NCBI GenBank assembly: GCA_951799405.1
Contig: OX637345.1
Location: forward strand, 5,952,001-6,016,000
Length of the DNA stretch: 64,000 nucleotides
Direction: 5' to 3'
Source of the DNA: Agapetus fuscipes
Taxonomy: Eukaryota > Arthropoda > Insecta > Trichoptera > Glossosomatidae
A program made the position numbers and the translations under genes. The stretch's first letter is position 1; each line of letters opens with the position of its first letter. Positions 44,686 through 54,810 of the stretch are shown one piece after another. The notes under the pieces are model-generated. The model had not been told where the DNA came from, did not search any database, and saw nothing but the letters and a program-made list of their open reading frames with translations.

Positions 44686-45878
44686 CTGGATTGGGTAGAA
44701 TACTTATTATGTTTTCGAAGAAGATGTCGGGGATGACCTTTTCATTGCAAATAAATATTTTTGCAGATTCTCTAGCCACCAGCATATTTGTATACAATAC
44801 TTCGCTTACGAATGCCTTCAGGAAGTATCTTGGCCAGTATGAAAACACCTGGTTGAATGTTTTTGACTTGTGAGGAACTAAAGCGAATCGTTCCGCTTCA
44901 TCTTCTGAATCTGTACATTATGTCGGTGTATGGAACTTTCTCAGCATTAAGTCCTGAACATCCAGGCTGTAAAATTTCTTCAGCTGTAATGTTTTTCAGC
45001 ATTGCTACGGGCTGCAGATCTTCGTCGTCCCAGATGTCACAATTTGTGTCCATAATGACTATTTTAACAGCATTTCTGATGTCCTGCCAACCAAAATGGC
45101 TGGGGCGTTTACTCAACTTAAGCGAAGTTGGGATTTACAATCCATTCTAATCAAAATTTTAACAGAAATGTATACTACATGTAATATTTAGGCAATTTTG
45201 AGATAATACTAAACGCCAACATAGACTGGTAACACTATAAAACACTACAAAATACTACTGGTTATATTTACAAGTAAATACAGTAATAAAAAAACACATT
45301 ACCAAGACAATATATTTACGTAACACCCGTAATGTCACGGGTGTTACAACATTTTGAATTTAAATAAAACACCTTAGATTATGTTTACATCAAAACTCGA
45401 TGTATTTACAAATAAGTTACAAACATACCCTTACTTTCACAAAGCTTGACCTTAATTACTTGTAAAATGAAGTTATGAAATTAACTTTTACCTGTTTTGT
45501 GTAACGGGTGTTACTTTGATGCTGATCTGTCGGAAATACCTTTTAATAATTGAAATTCGAACTTTTATAACATAACAACCACTCTCATATGAAGTTCTGG
45601 AAATTTCCCAAACTAGTGAAGTGTCAGTATCACCGTAACATGACAGTTAGCTGTATGATAGTTGCCACCGTCTAGTATTATAAATCTCCTTTATAATCCC
45701 TTACACGTTGTTCAACTTTGACATGGTAGAAAAATTATAAAACCAACATAAATGTCTTGTTTTTCTTTCGCATATATAAATTTACATCTTTTTCTATTAT
45801 ACTAAAAAATAAATGACATTGTTTGTGCAACTTTGTTTGTGAGGCATACGGTAGCGTTTTTCATGGAATGAGTGCTTA

Positions 45879-46234
45879 AATAGATTTCCATGTCTTTGCT
45901 TTAAGCCCTTCCACTTCTTAAATTCCTCGGATGCACTCAAAGCGAGTCCAGAGCAGAAGAGTGATTTTTCACTGAAACAAAAGTTGAGCGTTGATTTACC
46001 CTTTCAAGTGATTGGAACTCTGCCAGAATATGATAACTATGGGAGCATTACAATACAAAAATCTTTTATTCGAAGATATCTTTGCTACAGACTGGAATTT
46101 AATTTATAATAAACACATCTGCAGTCCAGTCGATGGCCCAGTTGGCAAATTGGATCTTCGTTTCTTAAGCTTTAGGTCTTTGGTTCAAATCTTCAGTTAA
46201 CAGATTTGATTATTAGTTTTAAAGGTTTATTCCA
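45879..46234 (+). other. no gene; SINE2-like head
   Basis: 46120-46195 resembles a diverged SINE2 head (GATGGCCCAGTTGGCAAATT and TTGGTTCAAATC). The rest is featureless. Confidence 0.4.
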
Positions 46235-46460
46235 GTCCAATTGTACAATTTATAATCAAAGATGCACATATTTGAAGTTCATATTTTACAAATGAGTTTG
46301 CGATTGCAAATGCTGAATGTGTATGCTCAAATAGAAAAAAACAACTTTCACGTAAACATACACACCATCAACTCTTCCCGCTTTTCTTTGTAGCTGACAT
46401 TGACCGAAGTGAAAACAATTTTACAAATTGGGTTGTTAGTATCACACTAACTTCTCAGTC
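46235..46460 (-). repeat. LINE tail, old
   Basis: Recognised by GCAAATGCTGAATGTGTATG and AACTCTTCCCGCTTTTC. Confidence 0.5.
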
Positions 46461-47637
46461 AAGAAATATTATCGGCAATATCTTCCGCACTTTTAGAAGC
46501 AATGAAAATCTTTCCTTTCAGAAATAGATGAATACCATAATATACGAGGTATAAACTATGTAAGATTTTCGACCTACCTTTGTATAAGTATAAATTTATT
46601 CGTACCACAGGTCATGTGAATGAGCTACATTTTGCCGGGTAATGATTAATACTTTTTATCTTACGTATTATATTGTACACATTATACAGTTGGTCACGTA
46701 TTGCACCCTCCGCTCGACTAGGCTGGATTTAATATATTATGATAATTATTACCATGATTTCATGAAGATGTGAAAATCATTCACGAAACTAGCCACAAAA
46801 AAATTGTTACTCATTTCAATTGTGCTTTTATATATGATCATGGTTAAAAAGAACAATATTTTATTTTTTCAATAGGGTTATTAATATAAAGTCATTCGAC
46901 ATGTTCGTAAAATTATTTAAAATAAAATACATTACCAAATATGTATACGAACCGTTATTTAGAGAATTTCAGTGTTCTCGTCGTTTCTTTGGCTTCTTAT
47001 CCAACATCATCAGGAGACACTTTCTTGTTAGTCAGAGTGTATGGATGACAAAAAAGAGGTATTGATGGATGCTTGTGCCCCTTACCTGTGCTAATAAATA
47101 AGTTAACATATCAACTTTTTGAAACTAAGCGTACACAATTTGCAGCTAACAAGGCCTCACTTTATTATATTTTTCAATCCTTTTTTCTACAATATTTATC
47201 ACAAACTTGTTCCGCAGTTACCAACTTTTGTTCAAAAATTTACAATGTACATTTCAATGGAACAAAGGGGTTCTCTGCAAAATACATAAACTCTTTAATA
47301 ATAAATATATATATCCCATAAAAAAGTCTATCCAGCTTTCCTCAAATTTATTTCATTCTTGTTTTCCCGATTCCAGTTATTGTTTTTCCGCGATTTCATT
47401 ATTTGAAAGCTTTTTTTTGTTTTTTTCGGAAAACTTTTCTTTCAGTCGAGTGAGCTTTGGGAAATGGCAAGTGCATTGTGCAAGTATTTATTTATGCAAA
47501 TTATCGAAAAACTTTCAATCGTCCCGGGAGCTTTTTTGCGCAGCATCCACGCTAAGAGCTTTCGCGAAAAAGGATGTAACAAAAAAATATTTTTTAGGGT
47601 TCGGTGGTTTACACAGTGAAAGTCCTTTGTATATTAA
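46461..47637. other. no gene; one hammerhead-like motif
   Basis: 46972-47020 (-) fits CTGATGA / TTGG..CCAA / GAAA with stem I GTGTCTC against GAGAACAC (bulged A), but U16.1 is replaced by A. The long open frame 47207-47737 is AT-rich, overlaps the 47638 element and has no domain. Confidence 0.45.
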
Positions 47638-47858
47638 TGAAAAAACACACTGTTTCAATTCACTTATTATTTATTTTAAATATGCCAAACGCTTTCGCCT
47701 AAAAAGGCATCCTCAGGACAATGACAATGACAAATAAAAAATTCAATTCAAAGATACAATTATGATTTGTCATTGTCCTGAGGATGCCTTTTTAGGCGAA
47801 AGCGTTTGGCATATTTAAAATAAATAAAAAGTGAATTGAAACAGTGTGTTTTTTAATT
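47638..47858. mobile_element. foldback element with two hammerhead motifs
   Basis: Inverted arms of about 90 bp around 47735-47765. Outer edges are AAAAACACACTGTTTCAATT and its complement. Each arm carries the motif, 47683-47720 (-) and 47774-47811 (+). Confidence 0.75.
47774..47811 (+). ncRNA. minimal hammerhead ribozyme motif
   Basis: TGTC / CTGAGGA / stem II GCCT..AGGC / GAAA / loop GCGT / TT / GGCA. The core is intact (N7=G), and stem I is 4 pairs including one G-T. H17 is T. The mirror copy at 47683-47720 has the same sequence. Confidence 0.55.
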
Positions 47859-47959
47859 AATAACAAAAAAATGTTTTGTAGTTTCGTTTGTTTTTTCTTT
47901 CTGTTGTTAGTTTTCCTTAACTGAATTCCGAATTTAAGAAATTTTCTGGCATTTGAAAA

Positions 47960-48110
47960 CAGGTTGAATGCAATGCAACTAAGCTAAACACATAGTGTTA
48001 ATTTTGCCTCATTTTCCACAAGAGTCTCAAGTGGTACATGAAACTCATTGATTTTTACAAGTAAGGAAGCTGGTCTTCATACCTGTAAAATTACAAAGGT
48101 ATAAAAATAT
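47960..48110 (-). repeat. SINE2 3' end, diverged
   Basis: AATGCAACTAAGCTAAACAC and TTTTTACAAGTAAGGAAGCT match the end of SINE2. Confidence 0.5.
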
Positions 48111-48194
48111 ACTGGAATAATTTGTTAAGAAAATTCACAATACATGTTGCTTCGTTGTGTTGATTTTTTTAAGTTTCCAGAAGTGAACACTTCT

Positions 48195-48425
48195 TGTTCC
48201 TTGACTTGTAGGTTGGTATGAGGCTGACCACCCATGCTGTAAAAATGGTTCACTTTGCCAATTTCACCCCTGTTTCAGGGAGTTGCAGGGTGTATGTCTA
48301 TTTGAGATTTGGATTTTATTTTGTAGGTTCACATGCGGCATGTGCAAGCGCGGACTTGTACGTGCTTGTGAGAATGTGAATCCCCAATGTAACATATCGT
48401 TGCAACTTAGATTAAATTAGATTAT
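48195..48425 (+). repeat. LINE tail A
   Basis: GTTCCTTGACTTGTAGGTTG to CAACTTAGATTAAATTAG; a short internal deletion after CCCCTGTTTCAGGGA. Confidence 0.7.
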
Positions 48426-48482
48426 ATTAGTTGCAAGGTTTATGTTCCCGTGAGGTTTCGTTGCGCAAAACTTACACGTGTG

Positions 48483-48735
48483 TTTCCTTGACTTATAGGT
48501 TGGTATGAGGCTGACCACCCATACTGTAAAAAATGGTTCACTTTGCCAATGTCACCCCTGTTTCAGGGAAGGTCGGCAAAAGTTGTGGGGCTTATGTTCA
48601 TTTGAGGTTTGGATTTTATTTGTAAGTACACATTCAGCATTTGTAAGCGCGAACTACACTTGTTGGTTTGTGGGCATACATCTGAGAGCTTTAAATGAAT
48701 ATATCCTTGCAACTTAGATTATAGATTATAGATAT
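48483..48735 (+). repeat. LINE tail B, well preserved
   Basis: Almost identical to 41538-41805 and 18578-18832. Confidence 0.8.
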
Positions 48736-48779
48736 ATAGTACGCTTATATATATATACAAGGATAATTTATTTATAAAG

Positions 48780-48985
48780 TACACATAATAAAAGAGCGCC
48801 GTTTTTGTGTGTGTCACACCTCAAGGGCCCTCTCAAATCACTGATAAGATTTTTTGTAAAGATGCGTCTTTAGTGCTCCTTTAAAGACACCAACAGTTTC
48901 TGCCTTCCTCACATTAGGTGGTAGTCTGTTCCACTCCATTGGGCCCGCAAACCGGAAAGCACGGTCCCCAAAAACGCTTGTGAGC
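48780..48985 (-). pseudogene. CR1/L2-like LINE C-terminus and 3' end
   Basis: The minus strand reads SVFGDRAFRFAGPMEWNRLP, VRKAETVGVFKGALKTHLYK then a stop, the end of a CR1/L2-like reverse transcriptase polyprotein, of a different subfamily from 63004. Its 3'UTR (GAGGTGTGACACACACAAAA then GGCGCTC) is the same sequence that ends SINE1 copies at 3920, 24835 and 58130. Confidence 0.8.
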
Positions 48986-49497
48986 ATGCATTGAATATGT
49001 GCCTTAAATTTATATCTATATATCTTTGCATCTTAGATTAAATGTTATAGGTAAAACATTGTACGGATACTTCAAGAGAAGTGTTATTTTTAAGATGAAG
49101 CGTAACATGAAAGTGCTTTGCTTAAGCTTCTAGGAAAGCACCATCTTTCAGCTTTTCTGCGAAGCGAAATATTCCCTCACACTTATTGGACAGCTTTTAG
49201 CCGTATCCTGTAACCCTTAGTACAAAAAAAAATACGTTTAAAACTCAATCTTAGCGTTTCACTAAGAAACGTATGTAAAGTAAACAGTCACTTCATGGAC
49301 ATAATTACCAAAAAAGCCCATTGGAGACATGGGTAAAACGTCTGGAAGCTCTAATCCGATAGATAAACGCAACAGATCCTGGAAATAACCTCTTTAGAGT
49401 GACTGTTTCTTCTTTTACTTCTTGCGTGGACTCTTCCATCGAAGATTGGCTATCATGATAGCAAAATATAGTTCAATTTTTAGATACGCATTTCCAA
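48986..49497. other. no gene; LINE scraps
   Basis: 48987-49045 is the 3' third of a LINE tail (plus). About 49385-49460 (minus) reads MIANLRWKSPRKK, a LINE C-terminal scrap of the 16415 type. Confidence 0.45.
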
Positions 49498-50125
49498 TAA
49501 TATAATCTAATCTAATCTAATCTAAGCTGCAAAGATATATATCATTTAAGATTTATATTAAATGCATTCCCACAAGCAGACATGTATAATTTCGCGCTAA
49601 CACATGCCGCATGTGGACCTGCAATATAAAAACCCAATCTCAAATGAACATAAGCCCTGCAACTCTTGCCGTCCTTCCCTGAAACAGGGGTGACATTGGC
49701 AAAGTGAACCATTTTTTTTTTTACAGTATGGGTGGTCAGCCGCATACCAACCTATAAGTCAAGGAACAAACATCACAAATTACATTTTTAAAATTAATAA
49801 ACAATAATATAATATAAACATGGTCATGGACTTCAAAAAAAACTAAAACATAAAACAAATTTCACTTTAATAAACCCTAGCCGCCAACATTACAGATCAA
49901 CCGCCATTTCTTTCTATCCTTACATACTTCTTTCATTTCCTCCAGAGTCATAACCTTCTTCATACAAGCTCTTCTTTTATTATGCCTCTGGATACTCCAT
50001 TCATTCGCAATTTCGGATATTTGGTCCATCCATACCTTTCTCGGTCTTCCTCTACCACGACATCCATATATTCTACCAACATATACTTTCTTCGTCAGTT
50101 TTTCCTCATTCATTCTCTCCATATG
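49498..50125 (-). pseudogene. RTE-like LINE: ORF2 C-terminus joined to tail A
   Basis: The key copy. On the minus strand 50122-49877 is 81 uninterrupted codons: MERMNEEKLTKKVYVGRIY, GRGRPRKVWMDQI, NEWSIQRHNKRRACMKKVM, then EVCKDRKKW and a stop. Basic GRPRK-W-DQI is the zinc-free C-terminal region of this LINE clade. The stop is followed at once by 3'UTR (GGCGGCTAGGGTTTATTAAA), the 5' boundary phrase CTTGACTTATAGGTTGG, the complete tail A, and (AGATT)n ending at about 49500. This shows that the tail repeats are this LINE's 3' end. 5' truncated, so not autonomous. Confidence 0.85.
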
Positions 50126-50509
50126 CCCAAACCATCCAATAAATTTGTCAAAAAGGAAGATGTTTTTCTCGTTGACTGGCCATACAAATTCCCATACATT
50201 TTTTAAAGAAGTTATTTTTTTAATTTGAAATAGATGACGAGTAGCGTATTAAAAACCTTTTATTTATCAAATGATGTATGTGAAAAGGGAAACCCACTTG
50301 AATTACATTAAAACTGGCTACAAAAATATATGTTACAATGAAACACACAAAAATTGTTTTCATACAATTCCTTCAAGGTGAACTTCTTACATCAATCATT
50401 TTATTAAATTAAGTTTTTTCTTGGGTAGCTCATTTATTTAAAATACAACAAATTATGTCAAAAAAATATAGTTTTTTTTCATGGCCATACAGAAAAAATT
50501 CACATCCTC
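50126..50509. other. AT-rich, no feature
   Basis: Nothing recognised. Confidence 0.4.
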
Positions 50510-50800
50510 CCTATTGACACATTGATTGTACAGGCACCAAGGAATATCTCCACTTCAATTGAAGTGTTTGGGGTAAATCCGGCCCCCTTACCTGTAAAAA
50601 TAAATAGGTTCCACTCACCACATGCGAAACCCTTCGGGGATAATGCGGGAAGAAGTTGCACACATGTGCAGCTTGGATACGTTGCGCTAATGTGCACTCA
50701 CAAAATAAAAGCCCAAACCTAAAAGGAACGTAAGCACTGCAACTCTTGCTGGCTTCTCTCTGAAACAGACGTGACATAAGCAAAGTAAACCAATTTTCTA
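50510..50800. repeat. SINE2 body (+) and LINE-tail fragment (-)
   Basis: 50525-50690 is SINE2 with CACTTCAATTGAAGTG and the TTGCACACATGTGCAGCTTG end. 50692-50800 is a decayed minus-strand tail. Confidence 0.6.
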
Positions 50801-51294
50801 GATGTTCTCGAAGTATATCCGCCGCTACCTAAAATGCTCACTAGAGGCACTGCTACATTTTCCATACATATTACGTACAACTCTTTTTATAAGTTAAAAT
50901 GTAAAATTTGGTACTTGGAGTGCCGTTCGCCTTTCTTTTTGTCCTCCCAGAACGTTGCACATTTCGCCCTGGCCGTGTTTCCGCTTGAATACCTTCACGC
51001 CAACGGCGCTCTTCATACCCGGAACGGCGTCCCCGATCATGGCAAAAAGAATATGAAATTTGCCGATGTAATATTGAAGTCAGAATCGTATATTGTTTTG
51101 AATTTCTGAAAATACATTTTCCTCCTTTGAAAGGGTCGATTGCTCCGATACTAAAAATAAATTTGTAATTTTTTTACATGAAAATACTGAAAATAAACAG
51201 TTTGCTTGTTTTTATATGAAATCTCTTTGAAATGAAGATATTTTACTTAATTATTTTGTTTTTAATTATGAAGATGTTATATTATTGTCAAGTT
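50801..51294. other. no gene recognised
   Basis: 50935-51060 is GC-richer with an open plus frame (QNVAHFALAVFPLEYLHANG) but no known domain. Confidence 0.35.
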
Positions 51295-51660
51295 ATCATT
51301 AACCTAAGATCTAAGTTGCAAAGATAAAGTAAAATTTAGGATTCATATTAAATGTATGTTCTCAAACTGACACGTTTACGCTTACACATTCACGCTTACA
51401 AATCCTACACTAGCATAAGCCCTCTAACTTTTACCAACCTTCCCTGAAACAAGGGGGAAACTAGTAAAGTGAACTTCTTTTGTCACTTAAATACGCGCTT
51501 AAACAACCCGCATGTGGACTAGCAACATAAAAACTCAAAGGCAATTTTACGTTAGCTCTGCAACTCTTGTAGACTTTCCCTGAAACAGGAGTGATACTGG
51601 CAAAGTGAACCATTTTTACAGTATGAGTGGTCAGCCTTATAGTTACGAGTATATCTCCCA
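51295..51660 (-). repeat. two overlapping LINE tails
   Basis: 51295-51480 and 51481-51660 each contain the CTTCCCTGAAAC-type core, indicating one inserted into the other. Confidence 0.6.
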
Positions 51661-52338
51661 ATAAGTACAGGAATAAATCATATTGAATTAATAATTGATT
51701 CTATGATGAAATTAAAAAAAAATATGCAAAGACCGAAAAACTATCGCTTGATCTACAATTTAGGCTACATTTCATTTTTGTATCTTAGAATTGCTTATTT
51801 TCCTGCTAACAAAAAATTAAACGAGAACCAGTCATTCACATAAATATTTTTTCAACATTTCACAAAAGAAACAAAACTGTAAACTGTCAAATTTTCAACC
51901 ATCAATCAGCGCCGTTTTATTTGTTTGACATTTTCAATTCCCAGCTTTGCTTTCAGTATTTCATTCTCAAAAGCATCCTGGATAAATTTATGAAAACTTA
52001 ACCACTCACTAGGAGTGCTGTTTAACCTTCCATAGATTTTTCTAGTTCCACAATCGAGGAGAATCTTCGCAATGTTTGATACTCTGGGCACAGCATTTTA
52101 TTCTCTACTGAACAATAAAAAAAACATCACAAACAACAAAATATTACTTTATCTCAGGGCTTGCTTTATGTTCACTATTGAATACATTTTTATCTCTGTC
52201 CACACTGAATGTAATTGGACATATTTTTTACGATTTTCGACCAGTGTAGAGCTCCGAATATAAAACATTCGTTCTCAATTCACCTCGATTGAGTAAATCA
52301 AAATCTGTATGGAAAATACATTTGACATATTATCGCTC
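51661..52338. other. no gene recognised
   Basis: A 61-codon minus frame (51906-52091) contains NIAKILLDCGTRKIYGRLNS and LKAKLGIENV; protein-like but unassigned. Confidence 0.35.
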
Positions 52339-52341
52339 TAA

Positions 52342-52687
52342 TGCCGGTATTCTTCATTAATATCTGTACCCTTAGTACGAGTTGCAAAACTTGAGAAAAA
52401 TAATGTTTACGGATAATATTAAAGAGTGATTTCTCCCAAAATCTGCCGTTTTTGTTTCTTACACTTTATGGTCTTAGCAAAAAAAGTTACAGTGATGAAG
52501 AAAATCAAGTTCAAATAAACAAAAACGGCAGATTTTAGAGGAAATCACTCTTTAATTATTGCCGTAAACTTTACATTACTCAAGTTTTGCAACTCGTACT
52601 AAGGGTAGAGAACGCTATTTCGATACTTACTAGAAATTTTTCCTTAGCAAAAGTTAATCGTTCAGATGTCAATGGAGAATACCGGCA
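52342..52687. mobile_element. MITE with TAA duplication
   Basis: Ends TGCCGGTATTCTTCATTAAT and CAATGGAGAATACCGGCA, with TAA on each side (52339-52341, 52688-52690). Long inner inverted repeats (CCTTAGTACGAGTTGCAAAA and AAACGGCAGATTTTAG) pair across the element. PIF/Harbinger-like by duplication length. Confidence 0.75.
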
Positions 52688-52811
52688 TAAGACGAGAAAG
52701 ATGAAAAATAATACTCTGTTGGTGAGAAAACGCTTTCGATTGTCGTAAAATTTTGATCTCATACTCGCGTGAAATTTACTTGTCGCTGTAGAGTTCTCAC
52801 TACTACTAATG

Positions 52812-53065
52812 AGGTAACTGTAACTGTAACTCTGTCGCCATTCCGATAGGGGTGGCCAGAGCCTCTGCAGAGTTGCCTCCATTTTTTCCTATCCTTACAT
52901 ACCTCTTTCAATTCATTCATATCCATCACCTTTTTCATACATTTTCTTCTTTTACGCTCACTTTGTATATCCCATTCTTTCACAATCTCCTCAATCTGAT
53001 CACTCCATACTTTTCTCGGTCGTCCCTTCCCTCTTTTTCCTTTCACACTTTCTTTGTATACATAC
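52812..53065 (-). pseudogene. RTE-like LINE C-terminus, 3' part
   Basis: Reads KGKRGKGRPRKVWSDQIEEI, VKEWDIQSERKRRKCMKK and EVCKDRKKWRQLC, then HPYRNGDR. It ends in a GTTACA repeat rather than the tail A/B sequence, so this LINE is a sister family. Its upstream part lies at 57604-58112, separated by the LTR element. The frame matches across the insertion once one ATAC copy is discounted. Confidence 0.85.
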
Positions 53066-54126
53066 TGTTATGTAAATATAAATATTGAAATAAGTATGGA
53101 TAGTTATAGTTATAAGAATCCTCAAAAGTATTGGTAGGTAAGATCGATAATTATGTATAAGTGTAGAATTCTCTAGGCTAAGTAGGTATTTGTTATAATT
53201 ATAGGAATTCTGTATTACATTTGTAGGTAGGATTTTGGTTGTATCTCTAGGTAGTACGTGAAGCGTCGAGAAGTAATAATTACTCTGGAACCGTCTGGCG
53301 ACTTTAGTTCTGGATCATACTGCTCTGAAGAGTATAAAGGTGCGAATGGCCTGCAGAGCGGGCCAGTATCATAGCGACTAACAAACACATCGAAGCCATC
53401 TGATCAGTGAACCGAAACCAATGGAATAATCGAGAAAGTAGTGTGAAAATAAATTTTGTAACTGTGTAAAATAAATAACTATTGAAGAAGACCTGTGGTG
53501 ACGCATGAATAGCGTCATCTATTTTTATTTTAATTAATAGTCTAAGAAGCGAATTTCATGTTGGACTTTCACAATCTGAAAAAAGTGCGGATAAAAATCG
53601 CAAGATGTCGGTATGAACTTTTTTGACATCCAACGTGAAATCTCAAGATTTGAAGACTTCCTTTTCCGTCGTTGTTCGCAGTAGACACGTTTTTATATGT
53701 CTCTCGACCGATTAGAAATTTACCGTTAAAAAATCTGTGAGTGAGTGGGATTTGTTTTACATATAACTTGCAAGTGTGGCAGTTCGTGAACAGAGCTCAT
53801 CTCCATAGGATCCAGAGAAACGAGCATCATCTTGGACCAGAGCACAATTTGAGGTGAGTGTTGTCCTTTTGATTTTCGCTTCTTTGGTACGGGAAGTCGT
53901 CCAAAATTGAAAGCCACCTATTGAAGGTCGGTTTGTTTGAGAGAGAAATACCATAGGCACTAGATCTAGGTATTTCATATCTCGCATTGGAGAATACGTT
54001 ACAGTTTCTCTATTTGTCTTTTTTTGTATTTTATATACATACCCCCTGAGGGGCAAAACTTTACAACTTGCCTCCCCAACCTGTGTATTTTTAATTTGAA
54101 GACAATTGAACCCTAATTTCGTAACA
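53066..54126 (+). repeat. 5' LTR, carrying an insertion
   Basis: 473 bp of LTR once the 581-bp insertion and one 7-bp duplicate are subtracted, equal to the 3' LTR. TATAAAGG at 53333-53340 is a likely TATA box. AATAAA signals lie near 53449 and 53471, just before the insertion. Confidence 0.85.
53498..54078. mobile_element. unidentified 581-bp insertion in the 5' LTR
   Basis: ACCTGTG occurs at 53491-53497 and 54079-54085, one copy in the intact 3' LTR, so these bases are an insertion with a 7-bp target duplication. There are no obvious terminal inverted repeats. It begins GTGACGCATGAATAGCGTCA (a small hairpin) and ends GCCTCCCCAA. An open minus-strand frame (53757-54152 overlaps it) has no recognisable domain. 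Class unknown. Confidence 0.7.
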
Positions 54127-54128
54127 AT

Positions 54129-54144
54129 TGGCGTCAGGTGCGGA
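54129..54144 (+). promoter_or_regulatory. tRNA primer-binding site
   Basis: TGGCGTCAGGTGCGGA begins two bases after the 5' LTR. The TGG start complements the CCA end of a tRNA. I did not identify which tRNA. Confidence 0.7.
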
Positions 54145-54810
54145 ATTGTCAAGAAAAATTAAGATCTTCTGTCTAAAAATAAATAAAATAAATTAAATAG
54201 TGTTAAAATGAACTTTATTCAAATTGAACTTTGTGTGAACTGACTTTTGTGAAAACAAGTGTTTAAATAAATTTTTGTTAAAAGAAAAGACGCAAAAGCA
54301 AGTTGCTTATAAATTCTGGAACATCATATGGAACATAATTCTGGACATAATTCTGGACATAACATAATGACTATTTTACCGCATTGAGAAAGTCATCAAA
54401 TTGGACCATAGTTTTTTTTATTATTGTGTGTGATTAAAAAAAAAAAAAAAAAAATAAAAATCTTGAAAAATATTACAAAAGAACGTTCCAGATTCATCGA
54501 GAAAAAGTTTTTGAATAACTATCCTTTGTTTACAAGTGTGTGAATGTACATTAAGTACCTACCTGTGTGTTTGAAAGACTTGAGACGAAATAAATAATTA
54601 TGTACTATCAGACATTATTATGTTAAAAATATTGGTGAATTAAAAATAAATATTAAAAGACAGTACCTACCTACCAATCAGTGTAATCAGACAAATTATT
54701 ATTTTTGCTAAAGTACGTATTCAAAACAGCTATATATATAAAACTCAAAACTTGTATTAAATAAATTTGAAAATATTTTTGTTTTGACGTAAATTTAAAA
54801 AAAAAAAAAA
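54145..54810 (+). other. 5' leader of the gag-only element
   Basis: AT-rich, non-coding leader ending in a run of about 13 A just before the gag ATG. It presumably holds the packaging signal; none can be defined by eye. Confidence 0.5.

Larger units (their letters stand above)
43524..45874. mobile_element. TIR element with GGGTGTTAC repeats
   Basis: Ends CACTCATTCCATGAAA and TTTCATGGAATGAGTG are inverted, and CTTA flanks both (43520-43523, 45875-45878), a likely 4-bp duplication. ACGGGTGTTAC recurs at least seven times in both orientations near the two ends (43540, 43708, 43899, 43920, 45325, 45337, 45504). Later insertions, SINE1 (44101) and LINE tail B (44428), inflate the length. A minus-strand frame between 45150 and 44690 shows NIQPGVFILAKILPEG and other protein-like blocks with stops, which I cannot assign to a family. 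Confidence 0.7.

Noticed and set aside
47207..47737. 176-codon open frame
   Set aside because: Phe/Ser/Lys-rich translation of AT-rich DNA that runs into the foldback element; no domain and no relative.
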